Assembly: GCA_025201375.1 (NCBI GenBank)
Contig: JAIWZP010000006.1
Span: 310,001-374,000, forward strand
Direction: 5' to 3'
DNA: 64,000 bases
DNA from: Gongronella butleri
Lineage: Eukaryota; Mucoromycota; Mucoromycetes; Mucorales; Cunninghamellaceae
Shown here: in pieces, positions 10,661 through 23,450 of the stretch
Position numbering within the stretch: position 1 is the stretch's first letter
How the letters are laid out: every line of letters begins with the position of its first letter
Program-made: the position numbers and the translations under genes
Notes under the pieces: generated by a model
Told to the model about the DNA's origin: nothing
The model's database searches: none
The model's input: the letters and a program-made list of their open reading frames with translations, nothing else

Positions 10661-13600
10661 TCACTCCAAGTTCTCCACAATGGCTTGAATGGCGCGGAAT
10701 TCCTGACTTTCGCGCGTGTCGTCTTGGATGTTGCGCGTGAGCGCGTCGAACGCGAGCTGCACCGCCTCCTTGGTGGTCTGCGCGTCCATCCACGCCATGT
10801 ATTCTTGTCGGGACAGGTCGTACACGGTGTGTGGCAGCGAAAGCGGCTGTGACGTCGTTTGCGACCGAACAATCAAATGGTGGATCTGCACAAGCGGTGG
10901 GAGCCCTGCCGCGTGGTGCGCCGCTGCCAATTGCGCGGAATCAAGGAACAGCAGTGGTCTGTCATCGTCACAAAAAAAATGAAAAAATGAAATAATAAAA
11001 AAAATTAGCCATCGCGTACTTTCCCATGCCTCCTTCTCGCGTTTACCTAAAGGACCGCAGGCCCTTGTACACGGCGCCGGCCTCTTCGATGCGCATGCCA
11101 TACTCGGCTAGCAGCTGGCTCACAATAAATTCGATTTCGGCCATGTCGCCTGCCAATTTCAGCTTGCCCGCCTCGCTCAGCGGGCGCACAAGGCTGGCCT
11201 GGAACACAAAGACGCGCAAGATGTGTTGCGCAATCGCCTTGACCCTAAAAAAAATGAAACGACGCGTATAAGAGGCGCGATCACGACGCGACGCGTCTTT
11301 TTTCCAATTCTTTGTCTTTTTGGTTGATCTTACCAAGTCTTTGGCTCTGTGCCGCACGCGAACCTGCTGAGGATCTGGCTGTGGTAGTAGCGCACGTGCT
11401 TGGCAAGCTCTTTTGTGTACTGGCTGGACGAATTCTCGTCCATATCGTCCTGACCGGGCAGCTGGCCCGAAAAGTCCTCCTGATGAATCCGCAGCAGGAT
11501 GCGTGTCGCGTCTGCGCGAATCGACTCGGCCACATTGTCGCCAATCGTGCTCATCAGCTGCTGGCACTCCTGCAAAAAAAAAAAAAAAAAAAGGAAAAAT
11601 TAGTCATTTTGGGCGAAATGAACAAACGTGCTGTTTTTTTTGGCGGACATACCTCGGTGCCCGGGCGGATAATGTCGATGATGTCGTTGGAATAATCCTC
11701 AATGACCTTCCACACGGCCTGGTTCAGGCTGTACAGCACATTGGCAAGCTCAATGTTCATGTTGAGGTAATTGGTGATGGCCATGTTGGGCGATGGCGAG
11801 TAAATCGTCTGTACGGAAGTGACCACCTACCACAGAAAAAAGAAAAAGAGCATGTGAGATATGTTACTCATGCCAGTGAGCCCATTTAGTAAAAAATTCG
11901 CTTTTTTACCAATGCTTCGCATTTGACACAAAACATGTTCACCATCTTGACCACGTTCCGCGACACTTTTTGCAGCAAATGAGGCTCAAACGCCGTCAAT
12001 TCGAGCTCCCTGAAACAAAAAAAAAAGGGCGAGCGTAAGTAAAAATGGCGCGAGATCTCTCTTTTTTTCGCCTCTTACTTTTCGATGGTGCGCATCATGT
12101 TGGCAACATCCGAGCGCCCAGGCGGTGTGCGTGCGAGGCCGCCATACGAGGGGAAAATGCCATTGACCACCTCATACATCCGTGAGAGCGAGCGCGCCAG
12201 GTACCCGCTTTCAAAGGTGTCAAAGCTGCGCAGCATGATCAGGTACTCCGGACTGGGCAAAAGAAAGGAGAAATGAGCTTCCGTGGCGCCATTTGCCGCC
12301 TTTTTTTATATACCTGTTTGAGTAATCAAGGATCGACGCGCCCTTGTGTAACGCGACACGCGAGAAAAAGCCATGCAGCATGCGCAAAAACTTGGGATAG
12401 TCGCCGATCAGGCTGTTTTGCAGGAAGCTCGATCCTGAACGCGCAAAAAAAAAAAAAAAAAAAAAAAGAAATAGGCGCGTCAGTCGCTGGATGCCGCTTT
12501 TCTAAGCCCAATGGCACTTTTACCTTTGCTTGCGTTCTTCAATTCCTTTTCAAATGTCGTGGACATGCTGTGCCAAAAGTAGCTAACGAGGCTCGACGTA
12601 TCTAGAGACTGAATTGGTGGCGTGAGGCACGTGTCGCATCGCGTCGCGTCGTATGACACGCAAAAAAACTAAAAAAAAATTACCTTTGTGACTTCTTCCA
12701 GGAAGGTGATGTGGGTGAATGAATCTTTCTTGAGCTCCAGCGCCTTTTCGACATTGTAAATCTACACGCATCAAGCCTAGGTAAGTGGGGTTGCCAGAGA
12801 AACATACCTTTGACACACCCCTTTTTTTTTTTTTTTTTTTACCTTGACGTAGCTGTCGCTCATGTAATTCATCAGTTCTTCCATATTGACCCAAAACGTG
12901 TTGGCCCACGGAATCTGATTGCCAAAGGTCGGCTCATTGTTGACGCGGCGCACGGCAGGCCCACTGGCCGCAGGATTGCCTGCAATGGTAAAAAAAAAAA
13001 AATACATATGAAATCGCTTTTTCGACGTGTTTGAGGATTCCGTCTTTACTCTTGATCTCCTTTTGCAATTGCTGCATGTCGACGGTCTGTGTGATTTTGT
13101 CGTCGAGGCGCTTGAGGAGGGCATTGACCCACGTTTGAACGGTGGGGACCATCATTTTGAGGTTGTGGAAGATTTGCAGACTGGCGGCCATCTTGGACGG
13201 CGAATGGCTGTCGACGCCCTGGTGAAAGAGACGCGTTGCTTCTTGCTCAATGGCGTCGCGGCATTGCCGGATGCGCGTCAGGTCATTTTGCACGAGGTGG
13301 ATGCCGTCGAGATCGGCCTCGTCCATGATCAGACCCAGCTCGTATAAGGTGGTGGCGGCCGCGGCAAGATCGCGATCTGGCACGGTGTCGGCCTGGACAG
13401 GATACTGCGACGTGAGGCGTTTGCACAGGATGGTGAAGCGATGCAGGCGGCGCAACACGTCGGATGTCGCCTGTAAATTGCGCAGCTGGATGGTATATTG
13501 CTGAATCTGCTCAAACGGCGGTCGCACCTTGGTCGATAGGCGCAACAATGCCTCCTTGAGGGTATGGATGTTCTTTTGGATCATCAAAAGCACGGAATCA

Positions 13601-14016
13601 AGCTCCTTGATCCCAATGATCTGGCTCAAAAGCACGTCGTAGTTCAAGGACACCTAAAAAGTCGTGTCAGCTTTGCTTTTTTGCCCCTCTTTTTTTTTTT
13701 TTTTGTATCTCGATGGGTGTCTTGCCTGCTTTTGAATTTGGCTCGTCAGGCTCTCGATATTGAATTGCAAGGTGGAAAGTGCCGTTGTTATCTCGGTGCC
13801 GTCGCCTTTCTCGGCCTCCTCCACCACCTCGTGCGCATATTGCCCAGCATCAAAGTTGCTCGCCAGGAACGTGTCGTAATCTAGCAAAAGCAACAAAAAT
13901 AAGCGGGGTCATCAGACGCTCGTCCACATTTCCCTTTCAATTTTGGCACGCCAAACTCCAAGACGCTTACTGATATACGCGTCAGCTTCTTGTAAAGCAA
14001 ACTTGTTGCTTGACAT
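10661..14016 (-). CDS. COG5: Conserved oligomeric Golgi complex subunit 5
   Basis: COG is the tether for retrograde vesicles within the Golgi; COG5 belongs to lobe B. About 13 exons on the minus strand, from the ATG at 14016 to the TGA at 10663. The N-terminal block YDTFLASNFDAGQYA and YDVLLSQIIGIKELDSVL, followed by a helical segment with LRNLQATSDVLRRLHRF, matches the COG5 core. Downstream exons encode FDTFESGYLARSLSRMYEVV, NIELANVLYSLNQAVW and a C-terminal LSRQEYMAWMDAQTTKEAVQ. One intron (13725-13654 on the minus strand) uses a GC donor (gcaaga) with a normal AG acceptor, the only choice that joins SQIQKQ to VSLNYD in frame. Intron 1 splits codon Asn (ATC A|AT TAC). Overall size is about 780-800 residues, normal for the family. 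Confidence 0.88.
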
Positions 14017-17000
14017 GGTGGAACGACTGGGAAAGAACAGGGAAGAGAGACGAAAAATCGAATTGGGCAGCGCAGACGCTCTTTTCAATCTCAGCATTTG
14101 CGCGCTGTCAGAGCCTGACAAGCTGCATTCGTGTGATTGATTTGTCACAATGGCCCCAAATTTGGACAAGTTCATTGTCGAGGCAGGGGCTCGATGGTCT
14201 CGCGTTTTCTCGGCAATTGACTAGAATGTTTTTGAAATTTTATATAGTGCACTCTTGAAATTCGACGTTTTCGGTCACAGAGTCTTCATGGGCAGGGTTT
14301 TAGAGCTCCAACTTGGCGTGAGATTTGCATGGTCCGCGAGGGATATCTGGTTGAAATTAAAAGTAGGTCGGGTCACTGAAACGCGAGAAAAATCTCGAAT
14401 TGGCGTATTTTGTCATTTTCGATGCATTACTCCAATATTTTATGAGCCAATGTGCATCAAATTTACTAATGTTTTTTACTATCTTCTTTTATTTTGCTGA
14501 TTTGGCGTCTGCTGCCGCATCGACCAACCACACTACAAGAATTTTGCCGTTAAAAAAAGCAAAAATGGCGCAATTCTTTTAGTTTTTTGATTGCACTTGA
14601 ATGAACTTTCACTCTCGATGCTTTGCAAGCGTTCTAGGAGTAGTTGAACAACACTGAATCCTATAGTGATGTCTGAATTGCATATAAATTACTGCATTTT
14701 GAGCATTTCACGTTCGCAATCAGATTTGCGGTTTGTTTTAATGCAACCAAGTCTATCACTTGATCAAATCAACGCTTTTATGATGCATGACAAAAATTGT
14801 GTCTTTTCCGTGCAGTTTTAATAAGCTCAGTGGGCAGAATCTGACGCGCGCTGTCAAGCCAATGCATGTTTTACACGGTCATTGAACCATTCATCGCTTG
14901 TGAAATGGTGACGCGACAATTCATGGGTGCCTTTTCACACATGGTGACCAGGGCGCAATAAAACAAGGAAATAATCAATGTCAAATTTGGATTGTGCCGA
15001 ACATCATGCTTTGTCAATAAAAAATAAATAAATAAGCTTTTGACCGCTGTGATTTTCCGTCGATCCCAAGGATCGACTTGAATATCGGCTGATGTCCAAA
15101 ATTGGTGCATCCGAGACGTCAAAGACGCGCCAATGCGGATCGGATGCGCATGCGCAGGGTCGCTGTACATGTTTTGGTTGCACATTTCGTTGTTTTTCGT
15201 TCGTTTTCCACTTTTCAATTTGCCACCAATGTTGCACCTTGCGCGCGATTGGCTAGGCACTTCTCGGAGAGCACGTGTGTGTCTTGGCTGTACAGGCAAG
15301 TGCTTGATCTTGTATTGTGTATATTTTTTTCTTACTTTCTTTCTTTTCTTTTGATTTATTCAATTTTTTGCCTCGCCACGCCAATGCGTGTCTTGGCCAG
15401 GCACGGATCTGTGTGCACACGATTCAAGTGTAATTAAGCATGATCTGGTCGTGTGTCATTTTCATTTATCTTTTTTTTTTGTTTAACACGTCATTGCAGC
15501 GCCACTGCACATCAGAGGCCCCGCACGCCGCTTGCTCGCTCTCGCCTCTTGCCTCGAGCTGGGCCGCGACACTTTGCAAGTGAATGGGCAACAACTCGAT
15601 TGATTTTATTAAGATTGTTTCGTGATTGCTGCCCAGCACTGAAAAAAACTGAGAAGGAGAAAAATTCTTACCACACGTATTTCTTACCCATTTTCCACCA
15701 ATGTCGTTGCTAAGCGCACGAGTTAGCTATCATATTTGTTTGATCCTTCTTGATCATGTTTCCAGGCTGGTTGAAAATATATTAATTTGGCTCACAGTCT
15801 CATTCATGCCTTTATTTGGATTGTCAAGATTTCTGTGGCCCCGGCAAAAAAGCGCCCGCGAACGCGCCAGGTCAAGAAGAACATTAATGTAATAATTAAT
15901 GCTGTGAAATTAAGTCTAGAATTGGGCAGCTGTAAAAAGCATCCCGTCGCGGCAATTGAATAATATCTGCAACGTTCATCAATTGTTTTTTGTGTAGGCA
16001 ATGTTTGTTCCTGGCCCGAACGTATGCTCCACCTGTCACATTTTTTTTGCTTCAGCAGCAAAGTACCACTACCACATTGATTTGCTTGCGACACCTGCGG
16101 TGGTGTACCTTTCCCATCGCACTAGCAAGGATGACTACAACTTTGTGATTCTCTATGCCTCGCACCGCACTCACCCAAGGCGCAAGACATATACCTCATG
16201 TTCTCGCCGGTTGCCGACGCCGCCCCCCGCGCCGCACCCACCCTATATAAAAAAGGGGAAACCGAATATTATCAGCACTAAAACTTATTTTTGTAATTGA
16301 ACAAAGAGGCCTAATTTTATTATTGTCTGTTCATAAATCGGAAATTGTTTGGACAATAGCATTTTGGCCTTAATCTCTTGCTGAGCGTCCAGAAAATGCT
16401 CTGAGGATTAAACGCGATGTCCTTGGATGAGGAAGTGGAGCGTGGGTACCTCTAAAATAAAGAGAGAGAGGAAAATGAAGAGGGGATGCCGCGCTGAAGG
16501 ACAGTGGAAAAAATGAATTCAGAGAAAGTCAAACGGCGTTCGAGCAAGACATTAATTATTTATTTGCTATCAATCAAACGTGATTTCCACGACCTTGACT
16601 AATGGTGCCCTCCGCGCATTTCTGAACCTCCTGGGTAAACGAGATTCAATTTGTGTGGGACTTTGATTTGGAAGCAAAGATGGACTCTCGTCAATGCCCG
16701 ACCACTGGCGTCAATACTGGTGCATACCGCCGCACCGTGAAAATGCGAATTGTTGATGTCACTTGCCACCCGTCAATCCCAAATATGCGCAATGTCGGTG
16801 TACGACGCAAAGAATGAGAAGCAAGTCATCACCACGACGATAAAAGGTGATACGTGGCACCCGCTGGTTTTCTTTTATTATATTTTACGCATTTGCGCAG
16901 TGCATTCACTGCAACAATATCATGACGCGACGAAAATCGTTGAGCACCGTTGCCAAGGCAATGCAAGTACAACGTTGATCATCAAAAATGATAGTGTGAG

Positions 17001-17260
17001 CGTGAAAATGCCCACAGCACAGTACGAATCAGGTACAAATTAAGCTCTCTGCAAACGATCCAATCACAGTCACAAATATCAAATATGGTGCCATTGCCTG
17101 ATGAGCGTCCAGCAGAAAATGATCTGAGAGGACATTACGCAACGCCGCCGCCCCTGCATGTAAAATTTAATTTTGAATCGAATGGTGTTATTTTTGAGCC
17201 ACGCTCGCTTAGTAAAAAGCACTTGATAATTGCATTTTTGCCGCCATCAAAGATCAAAAA
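14017..17260. other. AT-rich gene-poor intergenic region, first part
   Basis: No spliced gene could be assembled. The region is AT-richer than the coding blocks and contains short unlinked open frames, for example near 16,750-17,043, without recognisable motifs. A TATATAAAA motif occurs near 16,242 but no clear gene follows. A short stretch at 14,826-14,870 resembles sequence near 29,765 and 44,875 (dispersed relic family). Confidence 0.5.
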
Positions 17261-17261
17261 A

Positions 17262-17567
17262 ATCATGTAAAGTGCGATTTTCTCGAAATTATATTAAGTT
17301 AACGGACAAAGTGTGATAACTTTATCCAATTCTAGATTTAATTTTACATTGGTATCGAGCACCAGAATTACAAATTGAGTGGTTTTTGAGGCACTTGTAT
17401 TAGAACAAACGGCAAAATCGTGTAAAGTGCAATTTTCTCGAAATTTCAATTAAGTTAACGGACACCGTGTGATAACTTTATTAAATTCTAAATTTAATTT
17501 TACATCTGCATCAAGGATCAGAATTACGGTTTGAGCAGTTTTTGAGGCACATGCATTAGAACAAAGT
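17262..17567. repeat. Two diverged tandem copies of a ~155-bp unit
   Basis: The two copies start near 17,262 and 17,417 (anchor tgtaaagtgc at 17,266 and 17,421, spacing 155). They share ttttctcgaaat, taagttaacggaca, gtgtgataactttat, atttaattttacat, the segment cagaattac and gtttttgaggcac...attagaacaaa. Divergence is moderate, so the duplication is not recent. No open frame is conserved. Confidence 0.85.
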
Positions 17568-18824
17568 ACTGCAAATACCGGCGAAAATTGCTACGTGCTC
17601 AAAATCCAGCAATCTGACATGCATTTCAGACTTTATCATGCGATTTACAGTAGAATCATTAATTACCCCTAGAACGTCTGTCAAAGCATCACGAACACAA
17701 AGTAAAAAAAAAAAAAATATACGCCAGCTGGAAAAAGGTTGGTGATCAACGGTCAGCGGCGCGGCGCCGGCTTTGCTTTTTTGGCTTCGCTGATATCTTC
17801 TTTTTCTGCATCTTTCTTGGCCTGTAGATATGAAGCTGCCTTGTCGTCCGCTTTTTGTTGACACAACTAGCAAGAAACGATGCTAAGCACACCCACGCAA
17901 GGACAAGTCGCTTTTTGTTGCCTGTTTTATATCGTCTGGCAGTGCGACCCAATTTCTGATGATGGCCAGCGGCTGTTGCCTGATGGCGAGCTTGTTGTCG
18001 GGTATAAATGCCAAGTGTTGCTGCTGCTCTTCCTCCTGTGCAAATAGTTGCTGTGCGGTGGACGCCGGTTTAAGTGCACTCAAAATGTCAAAAAGCTGCC
18101 GATGGATGGGGACCATGATTTTGTGCTGGCCATCATTGGATTTGTGACATTTCTTAAAAACGGTACATGTCTCGAAACGGCCCAATCAACGTCTGGTTGT
18201 TTTAATTTTTCCTTTAAAGAGAGACGTTGAAATAGCCTAGTGGCAAGGTTTAGTGGCAATCGAATCATGATTTTACCTCGAAGTGATATTTTACAAAACA
18301 CGCTGCAGCTTAATTTTGAGCAATTTCTTGCAGAACCATTTGATCGATGACGATTGATTTTTGATCTATTCTGAGAAGAGAGGAGCTAAATCCACCATGT
18401 GAAATAGTTCGTGGTGGCGCTGCAAAATGTACTTGCTTGGCGGTGAGATTTTTTTTAAATTTAGAAAAAAAACGATGGGACAAGTCAAAATCCTGGAGTG
18501 TTCGCCGCTTTGAGAGGTCCATCAATCTCAGACCAAAGTCCATCCGTTTGGTAGAAACACGTAGGCTTTTGAGAGTGGTGTTGCCGTTGATTGGCGTGAA
18601 TCCGTGTCAGTTGACGCGTCTTGACACCAATCAGGGCACACCCATGTCCAATTGACATGTTTTCTGGCAATTCGACGCGCTTTTGATCTCAGTTGACGTG
18701 TCGAGATCTGCAAATTACGCGCCCAATTGTTGGATGTGACCGAAAATAATGCAAAACCATTGATATCGACAAATCAATGCACGCTTGTCCCTCTTTTTCT
18801 AAATGATTTTATTTCTAAAATGGT
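17568..18824. other. Intergenic region with decayed repeat-like sequence
   Basis: No gene is supported. Sequence at about 18,040-18,280 (ggatttgtgac..., gtggcaaggtttagtggcaatcgaatcatg) resembles 30,130-30,300 and, more weakly, 28,140-28,260, as expected of an old dispersed element. Confidence 0.45.
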
Positions 18825-19616
18825 CTATTGCAATTTCAATTGATCCACGCTTCGCCATTCAGCGGTATTAACGTGTGCAAGCTGTCTTTGTCTCCATGGC
18901 TCGATGCGCAAGAATGCGGCGCCCATGATTTGAAAAATGTCGCCGTGGGCAACGAGAAGGACGGTCTTTCCTTGCATCTTGGACTCGATTTCATCCAGGA
19001 TAAACTTGGTCGCGCGCGCACACACAGCGTTGGGGCTCTCCACATCGTGCGTCGAGTTTTCACCATGATCCGGCTCCTCAGCATCAGCTGCCCAGCACTC
19101 ATCGTAAAGGTCATCCGATTTCATGTCATAGTTGCCAAACCAGCGCTCGCGCAGCGCGTACGCCTCGGTCGCCGGCGCAACCACCTGTTTTCCTGCAAAC
19201 GCGTCATTGTTGAGCGTGTCGCAGAAAATCGCGGCTGTCTCCTTTGTGCGCTTGAAAGGCGAGCAAAACACCTTGATTGGCTCCTCCTCGTCACCATTGT
19301 ATCCATTGGGGTACAGGTATTCCACAAGACGCGTCGCAGACTAGCAAAAACCAAGCAAAAAAAAAAAACGAATCAGCTTTTTTTTCATTATTTTTTTCGC
19401 GTCCAATGGTTGCTCTGCAGTGCTCACCTCCTTGACCTGCAGCTTGCCTTTGGCGTGCAGCCCGTAGCCGTCGCCGAGGGGCCCGCCCGTCGCCGGGATC
19501 GCGATTTCAGGGTTGGAGCAGATAATACCGGCGTCGTTGGCCAAAGAGTAGCCGTGGCGGGCAAGAATATATTTGTTTTTCAGGTTTGCAGGCAAATAGT
19601 TGATCTCGGTGGCCAT
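18825..19616 (-). CDS. Histidine-phosphatase (phosphoglycerate mutase-like) family protein
   Basis: Two exons on the minus strand (19616-19428, 19340-18825) encode 234 residues. The N-terminal RHG motif of the branch (YILARHGYSLANDAGI) supplies the phosphorylated His. CSPFKRTKETAAIF gives the second catalytic Arg block, ALRERWFGNYD the acid region, and VLLVAHGDIFQIMGAAF the second catalytic His. No signal peptide is seen, so a cytosolic enzyme is likely. The substrate cannot be predicted: the family includes sugar-phosphate, nucleotide and protein phosphatases. The ALRERxFG pattern is typical of small fungal and plant members of unknown role. Confidence 0.88.
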
Positions 19617-20466
19617 GGTGTGTGTCTGTCAGGAACGAGAAAGGAAAAAGAGGCGGATAAAGAGCAAATACCCTGATTTGCTCATTTTGTGCCTTGATGT
19701 GTGGAGATTCCAATTGAAAGACAGCACAGCACAGCCCAGATTCTTTAGGCTCAATTTCAGAGACATCATCCCGGTCCGTCGGCGCGCAAATTGCCGTATG
19801 CCTCCAAAAGGGCACCAAAAAAACCCAAAAACGCAAGGTCTCTCTCACAAATGGGAAAAAGAGACAAAATTTTCATGGACAATCTGTGAATTGCACGTAC
19901 ATAAATTGCAGTCTCGAGTTTAACTTAGGATCTGCTAGTTGTCAGGGCATGGCAACGCTTCCCTATTATCCAGATGCGTGTGCTCTGATTTTCAAATTCA
20001 TTGTTATCTGCGGCTACTCACTAATTCTCCATTTTGCATGCACCGCGCACGACTGGTGACAAAAACCAAATACATCTGCAGCACTTTGACACCCTACAGC
20101 TCAACCATTTTTGCACAACACACCAAAAAATAAAAAAAAAAAAGTCCAAAATGTGCCAATTCGAGATTTCTGGTGTTACAGCGATTCAATCTCTGTCAAA
20201 TAAGAAATCATGCCTCTCGTGGACGCTAGTAACGGCACGCAAAGCTTGGGATCTCAATGTCTTCCTTGAGACTGGATATGATAAAAAGTCAATTTTAATG
20301 AGTGAACCGAGTTTAACGAATGAACAACTAGTGAATGACATGTGGCATTGAGGACAAAAGATGGTTATTTTGATTCATTTGTGGGGACGGGTTCTTAGAG
20401 AGCTGTAAATTAATAAATTTATATGGGTCTTTATAATTTATTTGTTATTGTAAGAGAAATGGTGGT
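19617..20466. other. Intergenic region with no supported gene
   Basis: About 850 bp upstream of the phosphatase and downstream of the GH81 gene. Open frames around 20,034-20,351 show no known domain. The stretch near 20,160-20,200 (gatttctggtgtta...) is weakly like the relic family at 45,230. Otherwise nothing is seen. Confidence 0.4.
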
Positions 20467-23390
20467 TCAAGCGGAGCAGACTGAGGCGCTGCCTTCTTGA
20501 GTGGCAATAAAGTAGAGCGTGTTTGTCGCGCTGTTTCCGCTGCCAAAGTCGGAGATGTTGGATGAGCGCGCATAAGCTTCCTTGGGATCAACGACCGAGT
20601 ATGCCGCATAAATCACGCTCGGGAACGCGGTGCCATAGGTTGCAGGGTCCGCAAATTCACTCTGGCAATAAGGGAACACCGCTGTCATCCAGTCCTTGTC
20701 GTAATTGACGTATCCGGCCGTCGTCACGGGAAGAATTTGAATGGCGGCAACCTCTGTAACAAAAAAAAATCGTAATGAGTCATTTTATGCACGATGAATA
20801 ATATAAAAAAAAGAGATGAGAGAAGTGCGACACGTCGTGAAATTGGACCTACGGGTCTTGTAATTTCCCCTAAATTAGTTTAAAAACAAGTTAGATAATT
20901 ATATTTGTTCGTTTTCACTAATCTTGTTATGGTCTTGCCAGAATAAAAAGGCGCCTGACTGCCAGTCGAGCACGTTTCCACTGTTAAATTCGAGAAAGAG
21001 TGAGCGGGATAGCATTTGTACACTCAAAGAGATGCATACACAGTGGTCAAATCGCGGAAAGCTTGCTCAGGATACGGGTTTGCAATATCTGTCGCGCTTG
21101 CCTTGGGGTAGAGATGCCAGTATGTCTGCGCACCATTGATCTCAATGGCAATGAGCATACGCGCAAAGTCAAGCAAGTCTTGATCGCCGAGAACCTCTGC
21201 AAACAACGACAAACCTGCAAAAAAAGTATAATTGAGTAATGTGCTTGATTTCATGTGCTTTCAAATATCTGCGTATTACCATAATAGCCATTGATGGCCT
21301 CTCCAGAGCTCTCTTGGTCGCGCGATCCGGCGCCATTGGCAATGCCCGAAGCCTAATGCAAAATAAAATGGGAAATCAGCGTGTTTTCGGCGATTGGTGC
21401 ACCGATTCATTCTTCATGTACCCAGGAATGGCCGGCAAAGAAGTCCATATGGCGTGCCACCGTGTAGTAAGGGTCATTGGGCGACGGGTTTCCAATGTCA
21501 CGAGCCACACTAGAAGAAAAATTAAAACTCTGCGACGCGTTGTTGCGCGCTTTTTTGTTTTGGTTGCTTACTGAGTGAGCACATCTTGGTTCTTTGTAAA
21601 CCAGTCCTTGTTATACTTGCCAATGACGGCGGCGCCGTGCAAAAAGTAGCCATAGTGGAAGTGGTGGTCATTATAATACCTTTGAAATTGAAATAAAGAA
21701 ATAAATAGGTGAGTCAATACGTCGTGTCGACGTGGTTTTTTTTTTCTTTACGCGTTTCCAAAGTCAACCCAGGTATTGTTCCAGCCAGCGCCATTGACGA
21801 CACCGCCCCAATTGGTCTCATAAGCCATGCCCGGCGTGTGCGATGTGTTAAACCAATAGTCGTAGCTGATGATCATCTGCTGGATGACTTGGTCTCGCAA
21901 ATCGGTCTCGCCAATGTGATCGGCAATGGTCGCGAGCGACGCTGCGCGGCCCATGGCGCCTCCCCAATAGTAGAAATCGCCCGGAACGGGTGCCTAGGTT
22001 GGTTTAAAGATGAAAATGAGCAATTGTTGGCCAAAGAGTTTTTTTTTTTTTACCGTGAAATTGCCAACGTCCCATGCGAGCTTCTGCTTGAGTTTGGTCA
22101 AACACGAGGTGTCGGGATCGCGGGGTGCAAAGAAGGAAATGTTGTGCAATTGATGTTCAAGCGTCCAAGTGTTGCCAACAACACCGACCATGTGGCCATT
22201 GAGCGTGAGGTAACTGATGTTCTCATACGTGGGGTTCTGGAGCGCTTGTCTGTCGTTTCAATAGCATGAGAAACGCGCTTTTTTCATTCTTTTTTTCTTT
22301 CGTTTTGAAATACCTGTGATGAGGCCAGCTCATGAGGAGTAGGTCATCGGTGCCATTGCCGCTGCCACCGGCCGCAGTGACATTGTACTTCCATGTCTGG
22401 GTGCTCGTGTCGCCCGAGACCTTGTAGGAAAAGTCGAGGCCCGTGGGGATCGCGCTGGCATACTTGTCAAAGACGGCCTCTTGACTGGTCTCGTTCAACA
22501 TGGCAAAACGCAGCGTGCCCGTGTAAGGTTGCGATGACACGATGCTTGAGCCATCCACGGCAAGGTCAATGTCTGCGCCAAGCGCGTACAAGAGATACGT
22601 TCCGCCGCTGTTCACCAAACGCGCCTTTGTACCTGAAAACAAAATGAATTGTAAGCGTGTCAGCAATCCATCCACGAAGAAATTAACGCGTCATGTTACC
22701 ATTCTTGGACCACTCAAAGCTGGAGATGCCGCCATTGGTAGAGGTGATGGCAACCTTTGCATTTTTAAAGTCTGCGGTGATGTAGGGCGAGCCAGGGACG
22801 AGGCAGGAGTCCATTGTCGCCTGGGCGTCATCAAAGTATTGCAGACAGACCGTTTGCGTGTCCCAGGACACGGCCTTGCGGTGGTTCAAGTCATCTGGAG
22901 CGCCAGAGAGGCCAACAGTCCAATCCATTTGCGAATTGACATGGATGCTTACCCCGTCAAAGTCACGATGCTGCGAAATACCAAAGTTCAGGCCAGCATT
23001 CAATGTCGCGGACTGAAAGGGGAAAGGACCGGCCACCACACTAAGGGACAAAAAGAAAAAGAAGAAAATTCAGGGATTTGATGTAAATGACATACGCTTT
23101 TGCTCTCTTACGCTGATTGATTTGCCACTGTAAAGCCAGACCACCCTATTTTAAGCATAAAAAAGGCGCGTCAGCAAGTCCACAACCATGACATTGTCGG
23201 ACATGCATGAATCCGTTGGATAGGGCAATTTGAAATCTTTCAAAAAGGGTCCAGGGGCCGCATCCACTGCCACCTTGCCACCAGGGAGATTGGGCTCCGA
23301 CGTGCTAATAGGGGTGTCGCTAGGACCCGACGAAGCGGAGACCAGCAAGGCACCGGCCAAGATTTTGGTAATCAGGTGCGTAAGACGCAT
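20467..23390 (-). CDS. Endo-1,3(4)-beta-glucanase, glycoside hydrolase family 81
   Basis: Secreted enzyme that cuts beta-1,3-glucan internally, typically at cell separation, wall turnover or spore release. About 11-12 exons on the minus strand, from a signal peptide ([20 protein letters not shown]) to the TGA at 20469. GH81 landmarks in order: [92 protein letters not shown], and the catalytic block [15 protein letters not shown] carrying the active Glu residues. The C-terminal exon contains [14 protein letters not shown] and a [11 protein letters not shown] segment. The donor that ends exon 1 (around 23,160-23,210) could not be fixed, so about 20 N-terminal residues are uncertain. A TATA-like box lies 55 bp upstream. 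Confidence 0.9.
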
Positions 23391-23442
23391 TGTTTGTTCT
23401 TGAAAATGGCAGAAAAAACAAAAAAACAAAAAAAGTCCCTCG

Positions 23443-23450
23443 TTTTATAT
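23443..23450 (-). promoter_or_regulatory. TATA-like box of the GH81 gene
   Basis: Minus-strand ATATAAAA about 55 bp upstream of the ATG at 23390, followed by an A-rich leader. The position suits a strong regulated promoter. Confidence 0.45.

Noticed and set aside
16680..17043. Possible small spliced gene in the AT-rich region
   Set aside because: Two overlapping short frames exist but no splice join gives a convincing protein.
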